Source of the DNA: an uncultured Lactobacillus sp.
GTDB taxonomy: Bacteria > Bacillota > Bacilli > Lactobacillales > Lactobacillaceae
DNA: 64,000 bases
NCBI GenBank assembly: GCA_937874185.1
Contig: CALNAK010000022.1
Coordinates: 124,001-188,000 of the forward strand
Direction of reading: 5' to 3'
Part shown: piece after piece, positions 1-10,227 of the stretch
Numbering within the stretch: position 1 is the first letter of the stretch
Layout: every line of letters starts with the position of its first letter
Translations under genes and position numbers: made by a program
Notes under the pieces: model-generated
What the model saw: the letters and a program-made list of their open reading frames with translations, nothing else
Database searches by the model: none
What the model was told of the DNA's origin: nothing

Positions 1-180
1 TTTCCTCAAAAATGAATTGAATAATGAATTGCAAAATTTAACATGTTTTGGAATATTAACAGGTTTGATATTAGTTGTATACCAAATCTTTTGTTTTCCG
101 AGAGTGAAAATAACTTCATCATCATTAATATAAGGAATTTTCTTAATATCAAGAGCCACCGCGATAATCTTTTTGGACAT
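1..180 (-). CDS. unknown small protein, partial (C-terminus beyond window)
   Basis: A reading frame on the minus strand starts with ATG at 180 behind a good AAAGGAG ribosome site and runs open through the window edge (60 codons visible). The N-terminus reads MSKKIIAVALDIKKIPYIND and then EVIFTLGKQ. It aligns by eye with the protein at 2655-3023: a short hydrophobic strand (IVAMDF / IAVALD), then IP, then IFTL, then IP-x-x-V-KF. The two are therefore paralogs of one uncharacterised family. I do not recognise a domain and propose no function. The opposite-strand frame at 43-246 is its shadow. Confidence 0.7.
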   Translation of the reverse strand, partial: MSKKIIAVALDIKKIPYINDDEVIFTLGKQKIWYTTNIKPVNIPKHVKFCNSLFNSFLRK

Positions 181-401
181 GTTTGGGACTCCTTTCTTAT
201 TTATTCAAATGAATATTATCATAAGAATAATTATATTGATCAATAACTGCTTACTGGAATTAAGCAATTCTTAAAGATGATATATGGGAGTAATGGGTGG
301 CTTGGATATACAATTTGGACGGTTAATTAAAATTTTTTCTAAAGATAATTTTCTTTTTTAAGTATTACATTTTGTAATGGACATTCATCAATTATAAGCA
401 T

Positions 402-430
402 TTAACATGGATACGATTGGCACATATAAT
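402..430 (+). promoter_or_regulatory. sigma-A-like promoter of the SDR gene
   Basis: TTAACA at 402-407 and TATAAT at 425-430 are separated by 17 nt and lie just ahead of the SDR start at 467. Upstream, at 364-378, an inverted repeat of arms ATTAC and GTAAT could be an operator. The promoter is read from sequence; the operator is a guess. Confidence 0.55.
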
Positions 431-466
431 AGAACTCAATTAGACAAATAGATGGAGGAATTTTAT

Positions 467-1198
467 ATGAGTGTTAAAGACAAAGTTATTATCATCACAG
501 GTGCATCAAGTGGAATTGGATTGGCTAGCACAAAAGTTTTGCTTGAAGATGGTGCAAAGTTAGCAGTTGCAGCACGTCATGTAGATAATTTAAATGAGTT
601 AGCTAAAAATCATGCCGATAATATGTTAGTTCAAAAAACTGATGTCAGTGATTATGACCAAGTTGAAAGTTTAGTTAAAGCGACAGTTGAAAAATTTGGT
701 CACGTGGATGTTTTATTCAATAATGCTGGTATCATGCCAGTTAGTTATTTAAGAGAAACTCGTTTGGCCGACTGGAGAAAAATGGTTGATGTTAATATCA
801 TGGGTGTTTTAAACGGAATCGCTGCTGTTTTGCCTTTGATGGAAAAACAGGGGCATGGCCATATTTTGGCAACTGACTCAACCGCTGGTCATAAAACTTT
901 CCCTAAGTTCGCCGTTTATAGTGGAACAAAATTTGCGGTTAAGGCAATCATGGATGGTTTACATCAAGAAGAAGCTGGTAAGAATATCAAGTCAACTTTG
1001 ATTACGCCGGGAACTACCAGAACCAATTTGATTAACACTATTCCGGGAGAAAAAGACCGTGAGGCTGAAGAAAAGACTCAAGAAACAGCTACGTTGGATC
1101 CAATTAATTTGGCTTATGCAGTTAAGTTTGCCATCGACACACCAGATAATGTTTCAGTCAATGAAATCAATATGATTCCTACTGGACAGTTGGTTTAG
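467..1198 (+). CDS. SDR family NAD(P)-dependent oxidoreductase
   Basis: A 243-residue classical short-chain dehydrogenase/reductase. It has the nucleotide-binding motif TGASSGIG (residues 11-18), the NNAG motif (85-88), a catalytic Ser near 138 and the YSGTK active site (Tyr151, Lys155). It should be a cytosolic NAD(P)H-dependent carbonyl or alcohol oxidoreductase; the substrate cannot be told. A longer frame opens with ATG at 452, but the GGAGG ribosome site at 454-458 lies inside that extension and is correctly spaced for ATG 467, which I take as the start. The lipoprotein gene follows 7 nt later, so the two are probably cotranscribed. Confidence 0.9.
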   Translation: MSVKDKVIIITGASSGIGLASTKVLLEDGAKLAVAARHVDNLNELAKNHADNMLVQKTDVSDYDQVESLVKATVEKFGHVDVLFNNAGIMPVSYLRETRLADWRKMVDVNIMGVLNGIAAVLPLMEKQGHGHILATDSTAGHKTFPKFAVYSGTKFAVKAIMDGLHQEEAGKNIKSTLITPGTTRTNLINTIPGEKDREAEEKTQETATLDPINLAYAVKFAIDTPDNVSVNEINMIPTGQLV

Positions 1199-1205
1199 AA
1201 GGTAA

Positions 1206-1688
1206 ATGAGAAAAACAAAATTAACTATAATCTTTTTGGTGGCAGTCATGTTTGTGTTGACGGGATGTGCAAAATCATCACAGAGTAATTCAACAAGGTC
1301 ACATTCTGAATCGACTGAGAATGTTCAAAAAATTGTTGTGACAATTAATGGTAAAAAACTCAAGGCTCATTTAAATAATTCTAGTGCAGCAAGATCTTTT
1401 GCCAAAGAAATGCCAGTTACGTTGAAATTCAGAGACTTCTCAAATATGCCTGAAAAAATTGCTGATATGGATCATGCATTACCAATCCAAGGAATGCCGA
1501 CCGGTCACGCTGGTACCAAAGGTTCTATCGGTTATTGGTCGCCTCAGCATAGAATTGTATTTTATTGGGGTATGGAAGATTATTACGAAGGAATCCATAT
1601 TATAGGAAAATTCGATTCCAAGAATTATCGTGAGGTTATCAAGAATATGGGTAATGATGTGAATGTAAGAATTGCTAAAGCAAAATAA
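1206..1688 (+). CDS. lipoprotein with cyclophilin-like domain
   Basis: A 160-residue secreted lipoprotein. The N-terminus has a basic start, a hydrophobic stretch and the lipobox VLTGC with the lipidated Cys near residue 21, followed by a Ser-rich linker. The rest, starting at KIVVTINGKKLKAHL and including PVTLKFRDF, GSIGYWSPQHRIVFYWG and IHIIGKFD, matches the cyclophilin-like beta-barrel family (Pfam Cyclophil_like2) often found next to oxidoreductases. Its function is unknown. It sits directly downstream of the SDR gene and ends against the convergent XRE gene. Confidence 0.75.
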   Translation: MRKTKLTIIFLVAVMFVLTGCAKSSQSNSTRSHSESTENVQKIVVTINGKKLKAHLNNSSAARSFAKEMPVTLKFRDFSNMPEKIADMDHALPIQGMPTGHAGTKGSIGYWSPQHRIVFYWGMEDYYEGIHIIGKFDSKNYREVIKNMGNDVNVRIAKAK

Positions 1689-1910
1689 TTAAGTATCCAT
1701 ACCGGTCGTATTTGGAACGTATTCCAAAATATCACCTGGCTGACAATTTAGTACTTGGCAAATCTTTTCTAGTGTAGAAAAACGAATAGCCTTCGCCTTA
1801 CCGGTTTTTAGAATTGAAATATTGGCTTGAGTGATGCCTACTTTTTCAGCGAGTTCAGTGACACCCATGTTTCGTTTGATCAACATAATATCTAAATTTA
1901 TTTTTATCAT
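1689..1910 (-). CDS. XRE-family transcriptional regulator (YozG-like)
   Basis: A 73-residue one-domain Cro/CI-type protein. The helix-turn-helix is seen as MGVTELAEKVGITQANISIL (about residues 15-34), followed by FSTLEKICQVLNCQPGDILEYV. A GTG at 1916 is in frame, but the AGGTG ribosome site abuts it, so ATG 1910 is the better start. It begins 8 nt after the DUF2975 stop codon, the usual DUF2975-XRE pair in Firmicutes in which the small regulator probably controls the pair. Confidence 0.88.
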   Translation of the reverse strand: MIKINLDIMLIKRNMGVTELAEKVGITQANISILKTGKAKAIRFSTLEKICQVLNCQPGDILEYVPNTTGMDT

Positions 1911-1918
1911 AGTCACAC

Positions 1919-2392
1919 CTAAATTGTTAATTCGTTTTCATCTTTGAAATTTATGGAATTGATTAAGATTTTTTCCATTACTGAGATAAATGCCGCAATG
2001 GCAGTAGGTAGAAAAACAACGGCTAAGGCAATAATCAAGAGCCCGGGTGCACCAGCCTCACGCACGCCGTAAACAATGAACGGTAGTATTAATAAGAGGG
2101 CAACTGAAATTGCGATGAAAAGATATCTAACTGTTCTCACGAAATGTAATGCTATCTGGCTGAAGAAATTGTGTTGGTCGATCAATTTATAAATTCTGAA
2201 TAAATAAAAACTGATGCCAAAAATAAGTAGGCAAGCTGAGAATAGGCCAATATCAGTCAAAATTTGTAAGAAAAATACAGTATGCTCGCTGATTGAGGAA
2301 TATAATCCTAGTACAAATATGACTGCGAATAAGAATGTAAATACATCGATAATTGAGGTTACAACTTTTAAAAGTGTAGTTTTGATTGTCAT
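1919..2392 (-). CDS. DUF2975 membrane protein
   Basis: A 157-residue integral membrane protein with four predicted membrane segments (about residues 10-32, 46-67, 88-108 and 117-138). The layout and the partnership with a short XRE regulator fit the DUF2975 family. ATG 2392 has a CAGGAG ribosome site. Its biochemical role is unknown. A perfect inverted repeat with arms ATTGAT and ATCAAT lies at 2459-2471 in its upstream region and may be the binding site of the cotranscribed regulator (inference). Confidence 0.82.
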   Translation of the reverse strand: MTIKTTLLKVVTSIIDVFTFLFAVIFVLGLYSSISEHTVFFLQILTDIGLFSACLLIFGISFYLFRIYKLIDQHNFFSQIALHFVRTVRYLFIAISVALLLILPFIVYGVREAGAPGLLIIALAVVFLPTAIAAFISVMEKILINSINFKDENELTI

Positions 2393-2490
2393 AATAGAAT
2401 CTCCTGTTTTTGTTAATTGTATTCTACTAGTTTATATATCGAAAAACAATATAATTATATTGATTATCAATGTAATTTTGACAAAGAAAC

Positions 2491-2523
2491 AGTTTGAAAC
2501 ATAACTAGGTTGTTACTCAAACT
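2491..2523 (-). terminator. possible weak terminator after repeat A1
   Basis: AGTTTGA (2491-2497) pairs with TCAAACT (2517-2523), with an inner TAAC/GTTA pairing. On the minus strand a broken T-run follows. It would end the transcript from 2655-3023 after repeat A1. Confidence 0.35.
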
Positions 2524-2525
2524 TG

Positions 2526-2650
2526 CAGCGTAAACGCGGAACAAAACACAACTTCACTCCGCTTAATCCAAAATGGACGGTAACTCAAAATCGAGTTACC
2601 GTCCATTTCACATTAATGCTCGGAAGCTGAACGTGTTTGGTACCGCTCTG
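2526..2650 (-). repeat. structured intergenic repeat, family A copy 1
   Basis: About 125 nt, read on the minus strand. It starts 5 nt after the stop codon of the gene at 2655-3023. Conserved flanks (GTTCAGCTTCCGAGCATTAAT on one side, GGATTAAGCGGAGTGAAGTT on the other) enclose a hairpin with arms of about 15 nt (GACGGTAACTC-type) that differs in sequence from copies A2 and A3 yet stays complementary. Outer ends GCGG...CCGC pair imperfectly. Confidence 0.85.
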
Positions 2651-2654
2651 CACA

Positions 2655-3023
2655 TTAGAGTAATGAAGTTTTTCCAGCATATCGTTCTTTATTATCAAAT
2701 TGCAATAAAATTTTGTCCCGCAAATCACTATCTTCAAAAATAACTTCATCATAATTTTGAAGGGATAAGTAAAATGACACCATATGTGAGAAATAAACGA
2801 ACTGCAACATATTTTGGAACTCAGGCTTCTTAGGTAAAAAAGTGTTGAGATGTTTGAATAAATTAACTACGTCGTCACCAAATTTCACATAACTTGGTAT
2901 CTCAATAATTTTAGTATCAGAAGTGGTTTCAATTGTTTGGCCTTCTAAAGTGAAAATAGTTTTAGAGCCACAATTTTGAGGGATATTGTCAAAATCCATG
3001 GCGACTATGGCTATATTTTTCAT
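2655..3023 (-). CDS. uncharacterised protein, paralog of the gene at the left edge
   Basis: A 122-residue probably cytosolic protein with a good upstream ribosome site (GGAGGCG). The N-terminal 60 residues resemble the partial gene at 1-180. The C-terminal half contains the aromatic-rich stretch QFVYFSHMVSFYLSLQNYDE and ends in KERYAGKTSLL. I recognise no domain. It is transcribed toward repeat A1, which starts 5 nt after its stop codon. Confidence 0.7.
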   Translation of the reverse strand: MKNIAIVAMDFDNIPQNCGSKTIFTLEGQTIETTSDTKIIEIPSYVKFGDDVVNLFKHLNTFLPKKPEFQNMLQFVYFSHMVSFYLSLQNYDEVIFEDSDLRDKILLQFDNKERYAGKTSLL

Positions 3024-3089
3024 AATAAAATCGCCTCCTGTACTTATTTTAAATCGAAATATTCATATTACTACAATATACTATTTATT

Positions 3090-3118
3090 TTTAACATAAG
3101 AAAGCGTTACCATATAAT
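3090..3118 (+). promoter_or_regulatory. promoter and CcpA cre box of the phospho-beta-glucosidase gene
   Basis: A -35-like TTTAAC (3090-3095) and TATAAT (3113-3118) flank AAGAAAGCGTTACCA (3098-3112), which fits the cre consensus WTGNAANCGNWNNCW at 14 of 15 positions. The operator fills the promoter spacer, which predicts repression by CcpA when preferred sugars are present. Confidence 0.65.
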
Positions 3119-3128
3119 TATAGCTTAA

Positions 3129-4598
<1,470 letters not shown>

Positions 4599-4671
4599 GC
4601 GTCTTGATTGCGTAACTGAAGATTAGCTTTCATAATTGAGTTAGAAACTCAAAATAAAGAGGTAGTCATTT

Positions 4672-4866
4672 ATGAAAGATAAGGTCCCGAAAGTCACGTT
4701 GAGGGTATCTATAGTAGCGTTAATTTTGATAGCAATTGTTCTGTATTTTCTTAATCAAGCGAACGCAATTTTAGCATTGTTTGCGGTCGTCGTATTATCA
4801 ATCGTCTATCTATGTGGAATGGAAAAAAATCACGTTGAATTCATGCAACACCATAAACGTGAATAA
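4672..4866 (+). CDS. small membrane protein
   Basis: A 64-residue protein with an AAAGAGG ribosome site. It has two hydrophobic stretches (about residues 12-28 and 31-48) split by QAN, then a charged tail rich in His and Lys (KNHVEFMQHHKRE). I recognise no family. It lies 73 nt after the glucosidase gene and before a strong terminator, so it may be the last gene of that transcript. Confidence 0.6.
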   Translation: MKDKVPKVTLRVSIVALILIAIVLYFLNQANAILALFAVVVLSIVYLCGMEKNHVEFMQHHKRE

Positions 4867-4922
4867 AATAAACATTGTTAACGGTTTAAAAAATATTAAA
4901 ATTTATTAAATATTAATAAAAA

Positions 4923-4958
4923 AAGAAGACATTTCTGTCAAGAAATGTCTTCTTTTTT
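4923..4958 (+). terminator. strong intrinsic terminator
   Basis: A perfect 14-bp stem (AAGAAGACATTTCT with its complement) around a GTCA loop, flanked by A- and T-runs, so it can act in both directions. Confidence 0.85.
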
Positions 4959-5035
4959 CGGATAATACTGATATCATTTAGGTGTATAGAAAAAATTGTA
5001 AGTGCTTATATTCAATATCAGGGAGATATACGTTT

Positions 5036-7195
5036 ATGAAAAAATATAAAATGATGGCTTTAACCGGTATTTTGCTATCGAGTACTATTTTGGGTGCAAA
5101 TACTTCTATTATTCAAGCCGCTTCAACTACTTCCAAAACGGAAAGTTCATCCGCTAATCCGATTCAGGTAATTAATGCCTTAGACGATTTATTAACATCG
5201 ACGACAACAAATAAGGTCAATGCTCAAACACAATTTTCTGACCTAGTTGATGGCTCAACAGTAAAGGCTGCTCCAATTTTTGGCAAACAAACAAGTGCTG
5301 AGTTTGCCAATACTTTACAATCAGAATTGAATGTTGTTAATAGTAGTAAACAACTTGTTCCAATGACTGTTGTTAAGTCTAATACGACAACTGGTTTTGC
5401 TGAAAAAGTTAGTTATACACTTGATGGCACAACTAAGACCGTCAGTGTTGATTATAATTTTGCTTTGCCTAGAGTTACTGGTAGTCAATATATGAATTTT
5501 AGTTCTAAAGATACTCAAACTAACTTGAATACTGCACTTTCAGCAACTGGATCAACTGATAATAGTACAGACGCTAACGGGAATACTAATTCAGTTAGTG
5601 TTAGTGCAAGTCCAAATGCAATTAAGTCAACTGATGCAAGTACAGATGTAAAATTGACTCCAAGTGATAATTACGCTCCTGGTAATTCAATTACTAGAAC
5701 TGTTAATGTTTATCAAGAGCCTGATTGGTCAAGCATCAAAAGAACAACAGATGCTGCTGGTTTGAAGGTGCCAACATATTATACTAAAGATGGTCAAACA
5801 TCTAGATTAGATATAACAAATGCTTCCGACTATAAGCCAGGAGAAACATTTACTCCTGAATACAAAGCTACAGCAATCTCATCAAATGGTAGGGATGTTA
5901 CAGATAGTGTAACTAAAAATGCAATAACATTTACTTCTAAGGATTCAAAGAATGCTCCCGCTCCAATTACCATTGATTCAACGAACCTTTATTACACAAT
6001 AGTATTTAGAGATGCTAATTCAGGAAGAGATGTCTATTCTGTAGAAAAATCTGCAACCGGAACAACAGCTACAGTTAGTGGCAGTGAAATTACAAAAGAT
6101 TTGCCAGATGGAAAATATACATTAGCAAAAACACCAGATGATTCATATACTTTTGATGCTGATGATGCTACAAAGACTTTTGACGTAAATACAAAAGCTG
6201 ACACAACTATAAATTATATTGATACTGCAATAAAGAGTGATAAACCAGTTAGCACCGAAACACTGAGTGGTAACGATGGATCAACTTTACCATTAGCCTC
6301 AATACCAGAAGGTTATCAGTTAAATAGTTATTCAGATTTGATTCAAACTCTAAATGCTGATCAACCTACAAAAGACGTTTATGTAACTCCATTAAAGAGC
6401 ATCGTTAAAGACCTCGGCTACACAGTAACCTTCAAAGACAAGGATACTGGTAAAACAGTTGGAACAGCTGTCAACGGAACTGGTAATTTAGGCGATTATA
6501 TCGGCGTCACAGCCCCAGATGGCTACGTCTTATCAACTTTGGCCGATAATGGTTTCTTACTATTTAAGAATGGCCAAAATGTTACAAAATATGTAACTGC
6601 CGCAAATACACCATATAACATTTCTTATGTGGATAATGATTCTAACGAAGAAGTTGGAACTCAAGCTGGTAAGGGTGCCGATGGTGCCAAAGTTACTTTG
6701 ACATCTCCAAAGGGTTACACGTTCACCAATGCCAACGATATTTATTACACAATTGACAAGGACACACCAAATGCTAAAGTCTATGTCACAAAGGATAACG
6801 ATAATTCTGCCAAAGTAGTTTCAACATATCCCGATGGTGGCTACGTTAAAATTTATGATGAAAATGGTAAGTTGAATGACGATGTTGTTATCTCAAAGGG
6901 AACTGATTGGGTAACTGATCAAACTAAGACGATCGATGGCGTACAATATTATCGTGTTGCCACAAACCAATATATCAAAGCTAGTTCAGCTTATACATAT
7001 GAACCAATGAGCAACGTTGTTACAACACCAAGAGTAACTCCGGTTTATAACTCAAAGGGTCAATTAGTTGTTGATCTTGTTTTGGACAAAGATACACCTT
7101 GGTACACTGATCGTTCCGCAAGATTAAGAGGTGTTAAGATGTACCGTGTTGCCACAGATGAGTGGGTTAAATCTGGTGACGTTAATCTTTATTAA
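5036..7195 (+). CDS. SLAP-domain (S-layer type) surface protein with MucBP-like repeats
   Basis: A 719-residue exported protein. A typical signal peptide (MKKYKMMALTGILLSSTILG, cleavage likely after IIQA) is followed by a Thr/Ser/Asp-rich ectodomain. Two to three beta-sandwich units resembling MucBP repeats occupy about residues 315-590 (YTIVFRDANSGRDV, YTVTFKDKDTGKTVG, YNISYVDNDSNEEVG). The C-terminus (about 595-719) holds two SLAP modules, each with a YRVAT-W/Y-IK/VK core, which bind cell-wall secondary polymer non-covalently; there is no LPXTG. A frame open from 4982 adds 18 residues before the signal peptide, but the GGGAGA site precedes ATG 5036. Likely an adhesin or cell-envelope protein. 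Confidence 0.88.
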   Translation: MKKYKMMALTGILLSSTILGANTSIIQAASTTSKTESSSANPIQVINALDDLLTSTTTNKVNAQTQFSDLVDGSTVKAAPIFGKQTSAEFANTLQSELNVVNSSKQLVPMTVVKSNTTTGFAEKVSYTLDGTTKTVSVDYNFALPRVTGSQYMNFSSKDTQTNLNTALSATGSTDNSTDANGNTNSVSVSASPNAIKSTDASTDVKLTPSDNYAPGNSITRTVNVYQEPDWSSIKRTTDAAGLKVPTYYTKDGQTSRLDITNASDYKPGETFTPEYKATAISSNGRDVTDSVTKNAITFTSKDSKNAPAPITIDSTNLYYTIVFRDANSGRDVYSVEKSATGTTATVSGSEITKDLPDGKYTLAKTPDDSYTFDADDATKTFDVNTKADTTINYIDTAIKSDKPVSTETLSGNDGSTLPLASIPEGYQLNSYSDLIQTLNADQPTKDVYVTPLKSIVKDLGYTVTFKDKDTGKTVGTAVNGTGNLGDYIGVTAPDGYVLSTLADNGFLLFKNGQNVTKYVTAANTPYNISYVDNDSNEEVGTQAGKGADGAKVTLTSPKGYTFTNANDIYYTIDKDTPNAKVYVTKDNDNSAKVVSTYPDGGYVKIYDENGKLNDDVVISKGTDWVTDQTKTIDGVQYYRVATNQYIKASSAYTYEPMSNVVTTPRVTPVYNSKGQLVVDLVLDKDTPWYTDRSARLRGVKMYRVATDEWVKSGDVNLY

Positions 7196-7208
7196 TTAGA
7201 TGATGAAT

Positions 7209-7249
7209 AAATACTGATTCCTAGTTTTATTGGGAGTCAGTATTTTTTT
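7209..7249 (+). terminator. intrinsic terminator of the SLAP protein gene
   Basis: The arms ATACTGATTCC and GGGAGTCAGTAT are followed by seven T. Confidence 0.8.
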
Positions 7250-7339
7250 GTCCAATCCGCAATATGTAAGTAACTTTTGTGTTTGTTCAATCTTAGTTGA
7301 TATAATATAGTTAATTGATTTCTAAGGGATGATTGGCTT

Positions 7340-7504
7340 ATGAAAAGAATGATTAGTTTAATATTGGCAGCACTTGTCGGTTCTTTACTTGTGGTTTTGA
7401 TTAGCTATCTCAGCATTGGTGCGCTTGCTAAAAGTATTTTGTATGCTATCTTGATTGGTCTGTTTGTTTATGTTGTTGGGATAGTTATGAGAATTAATAA
7501 GTGA
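7340..7504 (+). CDS. 54-residue two-helix membrane protein
   Basis: A short reading frame from ATG 7340 to TGA 7504 encoding 54 residues: MKRMISLILAALVGSLLVVL, a short break with SIGALAKS, then a second hydrophobic helix and the basic end RINK. An AAGGGATGA ribosome site and a promoter-like TATAAT (near 7301-7306) precede it, and a terminator follows at 7576. The composition and isolated transcription unit suggest a real small membrane protein of unknown role. Confidence 0.6.
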   Translation: MKRMISLILAALVGSLLVVLISYLSIGALAKSILYAILIGLFVYVVGIVMRINK

Positions 7505-7575
7505 AAATTGTTATCCTTGAATTTTTGTTATTAACGCTTGTCGGGATTTGATTTTGTGATTGGTTGATTGAAATA

Positions 7576-7625
7576 AATAACCTTCAATTCTAGTTTTTTT
7601 AGTTAGAATTGGAGGTTATTTTTTT
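7576..7625. terminator. bidirectional terminator
   Basis: AATAACCTTCAATTCTA pairs with TAGAATTGGAGGTTATT (one G-T pair), with a T-run on the plus strand and a T-rich stretch on the minus strand. It can end both the small-protein transcript and the P-type ATPase transcript after repeat B1. Confidence 0.75.
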
Positions 7626-7681
7626 GAGGTTAGTTTTGTATTACTTATTTTTATTGTTTTCGTTTTTTGGTTTGTGCGTCC

Positions 7682-7803
7682 TAAACGAGCTACACAAGCC
7701 AGATTCCTGTGCTTTGCTACAGACTAGAAATCACACGCAAAATCGCGTGCAATTCCTAGCCTTAGGCAAATGCTCAGAATCTAACCGGCTTGTTTCGCTC
7801 TCT
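7682..7803 (-). repeat. structured intergenic repeat, family B copy 1
   Basis: Read on the minus strand. It starts about 4 nt after the ATPase stop codon with AGAGAGCGAAACAAGCCGG and ends with GGCTTGTGTAGCTCGTTT. The outer stem AACAAGCC/GGCTTGT and an inner hairpin GCACGCGATTTTGCGTGTG differ from copies B2 and B3, while pairing and flanks (AGAGAGCG, TGTGTAGCTCGTTT) are kept. Confidence 0.82.
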
Positions 7804-7806
7804 GGT

Positions 7807-10140
7807 CTACTTCCAATTAATCTTAGAGAACACTCTCCGTCCTAAAACTTCTCGCATAAACATAAACAATGGCCAAGCTATTAGGAAGATTGCTACATAA
7901 ATGTACGTATAATTCCAATTCAAAATACTTTGTAGTCCGAATGGTTTATTTCCGAATATGAAGGAAATTAGGAATAGTACAAACGAGATTCCTATCATAA
8001 CTTTTTTCCGGGTAATTAACGGATTACTAATGGATATCAAAGCACAGTATCCGATAATTCCGATTGTGAAGACGGATAGGGTTGAGGTTGCTGTGAAACT
8101 GTAATTCAAGCGATTTCCAATCATTGAAATTGCGATGATAAAAATTATATTACAGATTGCCGATGGTAAGGCTATCTCCATAACGTTTCGCATAAATCGT
8201 CCAGCTGGTGGGGTGTAGTTTGGTTCCAGAGCCAAGATAAAGGTTGGAATACCAACTGTTAAAGCGTTAATTGGTGTTAATTGTGAGGGCTGGAATGGGT
8301 AGCCGGTTCCCAAAATAATGAAGAAAATTGAAAGAACGACTGAATAGATTGTTTTGATCAAGAATAGCGAGGCGACACGTTCAACGTTATTAATAACTCG
8401 ACGTCCTTCGTTGAGCATGAAAATCATAGAGTCGAAATTACGATTTAATAAAACGAAATCGGCTGATGCTTCAGCGGCTTCACTTTCTCCAGCAATTGCA
8501 ATACTACAATCAGATTGACGCATTGCTAGAACATCGTTGACACCATCCCCAGTCATACCAACAGTTAAACCATTGTCTTGCATAGCTTTGATTAAGTCAG
8601 CTTTTTGACTAGGACGAACTCGACCGAAAATTTTGTACTTTTTAACTAATTCGTGATAGTCTTGATCATCTTTAACGCTACTCATGTCGATGTAGTTTTT
8701 ACCAGAATCAATACCGGCTTGAGCGGCCACGTTAGCGACAGTAACCGGATTATCACCAGAAATGATTTTTAAGTCGATACCTTGATTCTTTAAGTAGCTG
8801 AAGGTAGATGGAGCTTGCTTTCTTACTTCATCAGAGATTAACAATAATCCAAGCAAAGTTTGAGTGGAATTTTCCTTCAGAATAGCAATCACACGGAATC
8901 CATTTTCAGCAGCTTGTTGAATTGTCTTGGTAACTTCCTCAGTAGGATTTTTAATGATGAATTCCGGAGCACCCATAATGTAGCGGCTATCGTCAGTCGC
9001 AATAAAACCGGAATACTTAGTTTCTGAAGAAAATGGGATAACTTCCTTAGTGTCATGTTTGGATGCTTCAACGTTTAAATTTTTAATAGCTAAAGCAGTC
9101 GCATTGGTTTCCTGAGTTACATCGACGATTTTTTGAGCAATCGCTTGAAGTTGTTTTTCACTCATACTATAAGCAATAGTTTTTTTGACAGTTAATTTAC
9201 CAGTTGTGATAGTTCCGGTTTTGTCCAAACAAAGTGTATCAACACGGGCCAAAGTTTCGATAGCACTTAATGATCGAACAACGATACGTTTTCGGGACAG
9301 ATTGTAGGCACCAGTGGCTAAGGCAACGGAAGTTAGGAGGACTAAACCTTCAGGAATCATCCCAATAACGGAAGCGGAAGTACCTAAAATTGACTGAGAC
9401 ACATCACCATTCTTTAAGAATGAGCGGAAAAATAAAAGAAGTCCGATTGGAATGATAGTATATGTTAGAATTTTAATAATGTTATTAATTATTTTCATTA
9501 AAACACTGACAGAACGTTTTTCTCTACCAACAGCGGAGGATAATTTAGAAACAAAACTTTCTTTACCAACTTGTGTCAATTGAATTTTAGCTTGACCGGC
9601 AACCGCAAAACTACCAGAGAAGACTTCATCATCAATAGTTTTACTGATTGTATCAGCTTCACCAGTAATACTGGATTCATTAGTTTGAAGTCCATTCGAG
9701 TAGCGGACGATTCCGTCAGCAGGCATGGTATCGCCACGCTTAATAGCGACAATGTCGTCTTCAACTAAATCGTCGATTGCAATAGTTTCATCTTGCCCAT
9801 TTCGGGTGACAGTAAAATGTTGTGTATTGACTAGACTTATTTTATCAACAGTTACCTTAGCGCGGATTTCTTGGTAACTACCGATAATTATATTGGCAAT
9901 GACTGGTCCCAAGAAGAATAAATTGCGATAGGAACCGGTCCAGAAGATTAAAATAGCGATGACTAAATTTAAAAAATTAAATAATGTAAATAAATTATCG
10001 GCCAAAATTCTGTAAACTGGTCGTGATAATTTCTTTGTTTGAACATTTGTCAGTCCGTTTTGAACTTTCGCGTCGACTTGTCGATCTGTTAGGCCCTCAT
10101 CGAGACTGGTATATGTTTGTGGCCTTTTGATTTTTACCAT
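7807..10140 (-). CDS. P-type cation-transporting ATPase (CtpE/MgtA-like)
   Basis: A 777-residue P-type ATPase. It has a TGEA actuator loop (159-162), an M4 PEGL motif (263-266), the phosphorylated Asp306 in DKTGTITTG, a nucleotide domain, and a GDGVND hinge near residue 550. Six C-terminal membrane segments follow. Length and motifs match the Firmicute/actinobacterial group with mycobacterial CtpE and pneumococcal MgtA, known to move Ca2+ or Mn2+; I infer divalent-cation transport at the plasma membrane, and cannot fix the ion. The pneumococcal relative uses a Mn riboswitch, but only 87 nt separate this gene from the divergent HAD gene and I see no such structure. Repeat B1 begins 4 nt after its stop. 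Confidence 0.88.
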   Translation of the reverse strand: MVKIKRPQTYTSLDEGLTDRQVDAKVQNGLTNVQTKKLSRPVYRILADNLFTLFNFLNLVIAILIFWTGSYRNLFFLGPVIANIIIGSYQEIRAKVTVDKISLVNTQHFTVTRNGQDETIAIDDLVEDDIVAIKRGDTMPADGIVRYSNGLQTNESSITGEADTISKTIDDEVFSGSFAVAGQAKIQLTQVGKESFVSKLSSAVGREKRSVSVLMKIINNIIKILTYTIIPIGLLLFFRSFLKNGDVSQSILGTSASVIGMIPEGLVLLTSVALATGAYNLSRKRIVVRSLSAIETLARVDTLCLDKTGTITTGKLTVKKTIAYSMSEKQLQAIAQKIVDVTQETNATALAIKNLNVEASKHDTKEVIPFSSETKYSGFIATDDSRYIMGAPEFIIKNPTEEVTKTIQQAAENGFRVIAILKENSTQTLLGLLLISDEVRKQAPSTFSYLKNQGIDLKIISGDNPVTVANVAAQAGIDSGKNYIDMSSVKDDQDYHELVKKYKIFGRVRPSQKADLIKAMQDNGLTVGMTGDGVNDVLAMRQSDCSIAIAGESEAAEASADFVLLNRNFDSMIFMLNEGRRVINNVERVASLFLIKTIYSVVLSIFFIILGTGYPFQPSQLTPINALTVGIPTFILALEPNYTPPAGRFMRNVMEIALPSAICNIIFIIAISMIGNRLNYSFTATSTLSVFTIGIIGYCALISISNPLITRKKVMIGISFVLFLISFIFGNKPFGLQSILNWNYTYIYVAIFLIAWPLFMFMREVLGRRVFSKINWK

Positions 10141-10227
10141 ACTCTACCTACGACTGTTAGTTATTTTTTAATGAATGCTATATACTCTTTACATAACTTA
10201 AATTTAACATAAAAGGATGAAGTAAAT

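Noticed and set aside
43..246. 67-codon plus-strand reading frame at the left edge
   Set aside because: It is antisense to the partial gene at 1-180, which has a strong ribosome site and a paralog at 2655-3023.
7682..7803. Reading family B repeats as degraded insertion-sequence ends
   Set aside because: No transposase remnant or target duplication is seen, and placement just after stop codons with paired stem changes fits an RNA element better.
10141..10227. yybP-ykoY (Mn) riboswitch expected for MgtA-like ATPases
   Set aside because: Only 87 nt are available before the divergent gene and no matching structure is seen.
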